NCBI GenBank assembly: GCA_028023455.1
Contig: JAQFVV010006451.1
Location: 1,223,501-1,287,500, forward strand
Direction: 5' to 3'
Source: Epiperipatus broadwayi
Lineage: Eukaryota > Onychophora > Udeonychophora > Euonychophora > Peripatidae
DNA length: 64,000 nucleotides
A program made the position numbers and the translations under genes. The notes beneath the pieces were generated by a model that did no database searches, was not told the origin of the DNA, and worked only from the letters and a program-made list of their open reading frames with translations. Below are positions 60,771 to 64,000 of the stretch, in pieces. How positions within the stretch are numbered: the stretch's first letter is position 1; each line of letters begins with the position of its first letter.

Positions 60771-63700
60771 TAACAATCTATGTTACCAATGAAAGAGTAA
60801 CATAAAATTAAGGAGGATGTATACTTTTCTATGCTTATACAAAATAACTACTTAAATTTAAACAAATAATGTTTTATCAAAGATGGTTTTGTCAGTCTTT
60901 GCACATATAATATTCATACCATGAATACTAATACATTTTAAAACTTACTCTGATAATATCAAGAATAAGTAAAGATGGGGGATCATAACACACAAGCCTT
61001 CAGCATTTTATCACTAATGCCAATAAATAGGATTGGCAAAATGATGGGATAATCAAACTTCCATATATATATAAGTGCAAAATTAGAATTAGTATCATAT
61101 CTAAATAAATTTGATGAGAAACATTATCCATCACAATATAAGTCATCTATGATGAACTGTACTTCAAGGACATATGTCAAAATAACATGAAAATAATTGC
61201 AAACACATACTATTTATCATATAATAATAATTTTATAAACATGATATGAAAGTCTGATAAAATACACTATTAATAATAAAATAATTAGGCATAAGCATTA
61301 TAAATCAATAATTTATAAAATAATACATCATATCCAAATGAACTTTCACTCATCCCTATTATTCATTAAATAATCCTATATCAAATGTTCATATTACATT
61401 TGTTGATATAGAAATGCAAGTATATTTTGAGAACTCCAATATCCATACATGATACACATAAATTATACAAAAATTACTAGCAAAACATCGTAAGCATATA
61501 AAAACTTATAGATAACTTTATACTTAAAGAAAACAATATTTTTTACCACTTCTAGATGTCACTCATTTTAATACACATTTAAAAATATTGAACTTCACAT
61601 AACAAGTCCACTGAAATTCAAAATATTTTATTAAAAATATCCTTAATGTTTAAAGATCACAATTGGATAAGTAATTCTGTAAAATTCAAGTCAACAAATA
61701 GAGCACTAACATAATATGAAGCAATATGAAGTATAGGACACATTATTTAATATCCAGGGCAAATAAATTTAGCATGGGCACAACCCAATGCAAAACATAG
61801 TTTAAGACATATTATTTCCTTTATATAACAGCCAACAAAATATTTCAACACAATAAAGTACATTTAAGCAAATACTTTTCACTTTGAAATAAAATAAGAG
61901 TTAATTTTTACCATTATCCTTTGCAAATAAAACACAATTCCTTGGAATGCAATATTCTTTCCTTTTAGATATCATGAAAGCATATTATTGTTAAAATAGC
62001 TCATAATAAAGATAATGGAAAATATATCACAAATATCCATAATTGGAATACATTATAGCTATGCTCATTAGCTTATTCAAATATATTTTTCAAGTCAGCA
62101 TAATTTTGTTATTCCAAAAATTTAGTATCACAAAGAAAATATTACCCTAAATATCATAGCACAATAAAGCATATAACTAGTTTCAGGATTAAGACATACT
62201 AAATTATAACATTAAACATAATTCTTGTTTTAAGAATATCAGCAATAATTTTTATTAATTCAAGCATGATCATAACAATTAACAGATAATTGATATAGTT
62301 CATAATAATGTAATTTTTAATGTTTTCCTATTGTCTGCAAGTCAATGTTACAGTTTGGCATTTTCTTCTTTCAGTGAAGGAAATTGTTAAAGTTTCCTTA
62401 TTGTGCATATTTAGCAGATATATTGTAGTGAGATGAATGGGCCAATTGCAGAAGGCTCTCAGCAGATAACTCTATCTTTCAATTATTTTAGAGAGACAAA
62501 CTAATTAATAAATTAACAAGCTAGTTAATTAAGTAGATAAGTACAGAAGTAAATTATTATATGGCAAGCTACTTTTATAAGATAAATCATGTGATCTCAA
62601 CAAAATTGATGATTGATGGATTTGGGGCATTATTAATAGATAATTAATGTGACCTTCATTAGTTGTCAAGAAAAATATTTTAATAATACATTTTTGTTTA
62701 AAAAATGACTGGATGTTCAGTCATAAAATTAATATTACATTTAAAATGCAATTTTTTATTTAACAATAAATTAATATTACAACTTATTTGTTAAAGAAGT
62801 TCTCAAAATTTAATATATTTTAAAGAATAATAAAATTCTAGCAACAATATTACAGTTTAAATATTAAATCTTTTAAACAACAAACTTTAATTATAATCAA
62901 TTTCTTTTAAACTTTTCTTAGTCAAAATAATAATTATATGCATGTACACACTTGTCAGGTTTAAAATGTTTAAACAAACTATCATTCATTATTTACATTA
63001 AAAACTACTATTGAAATATTATTAAATAATTTAAAATACTTGTTTTAACATAACTCACCTACTTTATTATTTTTTTAAGAATCTACAACTAGTGTGTAAT
63101 TGTATTTTAAACTAAGAGTAAACTAGATCTTAGTAGAAATATTAAATCTATAGATTTCAAACATATAAAATGATAGAAATTAACTGATATTTTACAATTA
63201 ATAAACTTTTTATGTAGACTTTAGATCTAAAGAAATATCTTATAAAACAGTTCTATAGCTAAAACTTAACTTATTAAATTATTCACTGTCTATTATATAA
63301 ATTGATCTATTGGAAGAAAATAAAATATATAATTTTTTTAAAAATTTATTCATATTGTACACACATACAGTTCTCTATGCAAACCTTAAGGTTATAATGT
63401 ACGAGAACATATTTTGATTATTTCTTCAATTTATACTTACAAATAAAGACTTCAAAAAAGATGAAAAAATTTCATTAAAGATTTTTTCAGCTAACAAGAT
63501 AATAATGAGCTGTAAGATGATTTTATGAAGTAGATGATAGTTAGGTCACTGAATATGTTCGTTTAACTGAATTTTAATAATTATATATATAGAGAGAGAG
63601 ATTATCAGCCTGCATTTGTGACCTGGTTTCAGTATAAGTCTGAGGGCTGAAAATAACCCTAACATTTAGTGTATTCATGATAAAGTATTACTGTGCAGTA

Positions 63701-64000
63701 TCTCAGATTTGGTATTGGGCAGATGGCTCATAAAGACTTACTTTAAAATAAACATGTATATAGACAGTCAATGTGGACAGAGACCAGGAAAGAGCAAAAA
63801 TTCAATGATGTAGCATTTGTTAATCAAAATTTTCGAATGTAGAGTTTATTTCTTTAATCAATAAGAAAGTGTGAAGACAACTTTACCACAAAATAAGATA
63901 TGTAATAAGTAGAATGAGAAATAAAATCATGGTTTTATTGTCTCATTTTTTTAATGGTGGATATGTCGGTCTAGACAGCAATACATACATAATACAGTAG
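60771..64000. other. Long AT-rich stretch, nothing recognised
   Basis: In 3.2 kb I found no credible gene, RNA or organised repeat. A TA/GA microsatellite lies at 63584-63601, and a phrase GATTTGGTATTGGGCAGATGG near 63706 loosely resembles one near 35488. Confidence 0.55.

Overview
The window is strongly AT-rich eukaryotic DNA. It has no convincing intact host protein gene and no operon-like layout. Its contents point to an invertebrate animal genome: degraded RTE-type non-LTR retrotransposons, Penelope-like elements (PLEs: reverse transcriptase plus GIY-YIG endonuclease), a ZBED-type hAT transposase relic, a tRNA-Gly-derived SINE family, many foldback/MITE-like palindromes and long (TA)n and (TTA)n microsatellites. 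I cannot name the species. Every recognisable coding region carries stops or frameshifts, so this reads as an intergenic or intronic graveyard of mobile elements.

Layout: 0-5 kb holds repeat family A (2.7-3.2 kb), a small palindrome and a tandem double-hairpin repeat with hammerhead-like cores (4.28-4.53 kb). 7.2-8.9 kb holds an RTE 3' end abutting a second LINE 3' end, a SINE, and a family B repeat with a hammerhead-like motif. 10-13.2 kb holds tandem repeats, a near-perfect palindrome and a PLE-related palindrome. 16.6-17.4 kb is a two-copy tandem duplication capped by a SINE. 21.1-21.6 kb is a foldback element interrupted by a SINE. 22.4-22.9 kb is an RTE endonuclease fragment. 29.0-30.8 kb is the longest PLE relic, lying between two (TA)n tracts. 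32.6-33.0, 43.1-44.3 and 58.5-58.9 kb carry an element family with a hammerhead ribozyme and a pol III B-box-like end. 34.4-34.6 kb is a SINE pair. 36.9-38.6 kb is an RTE fragment joined to a PLE 3' end. 41.0-41.9 kb is a third PLE. 46.1-47.3 kb is a long-arm inverted repeat. 49.5-52.2 kb holds hAT relics and a foldback. 56.8-58.0 kb is the best RTE relic. The rest is AT-rich sequence in which I recognise nothing.

The most notable observation is a compact type I hammerhead ribozyme fold at 44080-44123 with every core residue present. Stem II has five Watson-Crick pairs, stem III has two pairs and a tetraloop, the cleavage triplet is AUA, and stem I has five pairs. Four related copies (43.2, 32.8, 58.6 and 58.7 kb) keep the architecture with lesions or wobble pairs. 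The ribozyme sits upstream of a tRNA-like B-box end, a layout comparable to the hammerhead-bearing Sm-alpha element of schistosomes and to metazoan retrozymes, and two of the three loci are head-to-head palindromes carrying ribozyme copies in both arms. Two other sequence families (one PLE-linked, one of unknown origin) carry more degenerate hammerhead-like cores with a very short stem III. Together these suggest a local population of self-cleaving non-autonomous retroelements living alongside PLEs. No experiment or search supports this yet; it is read from sequence alone.
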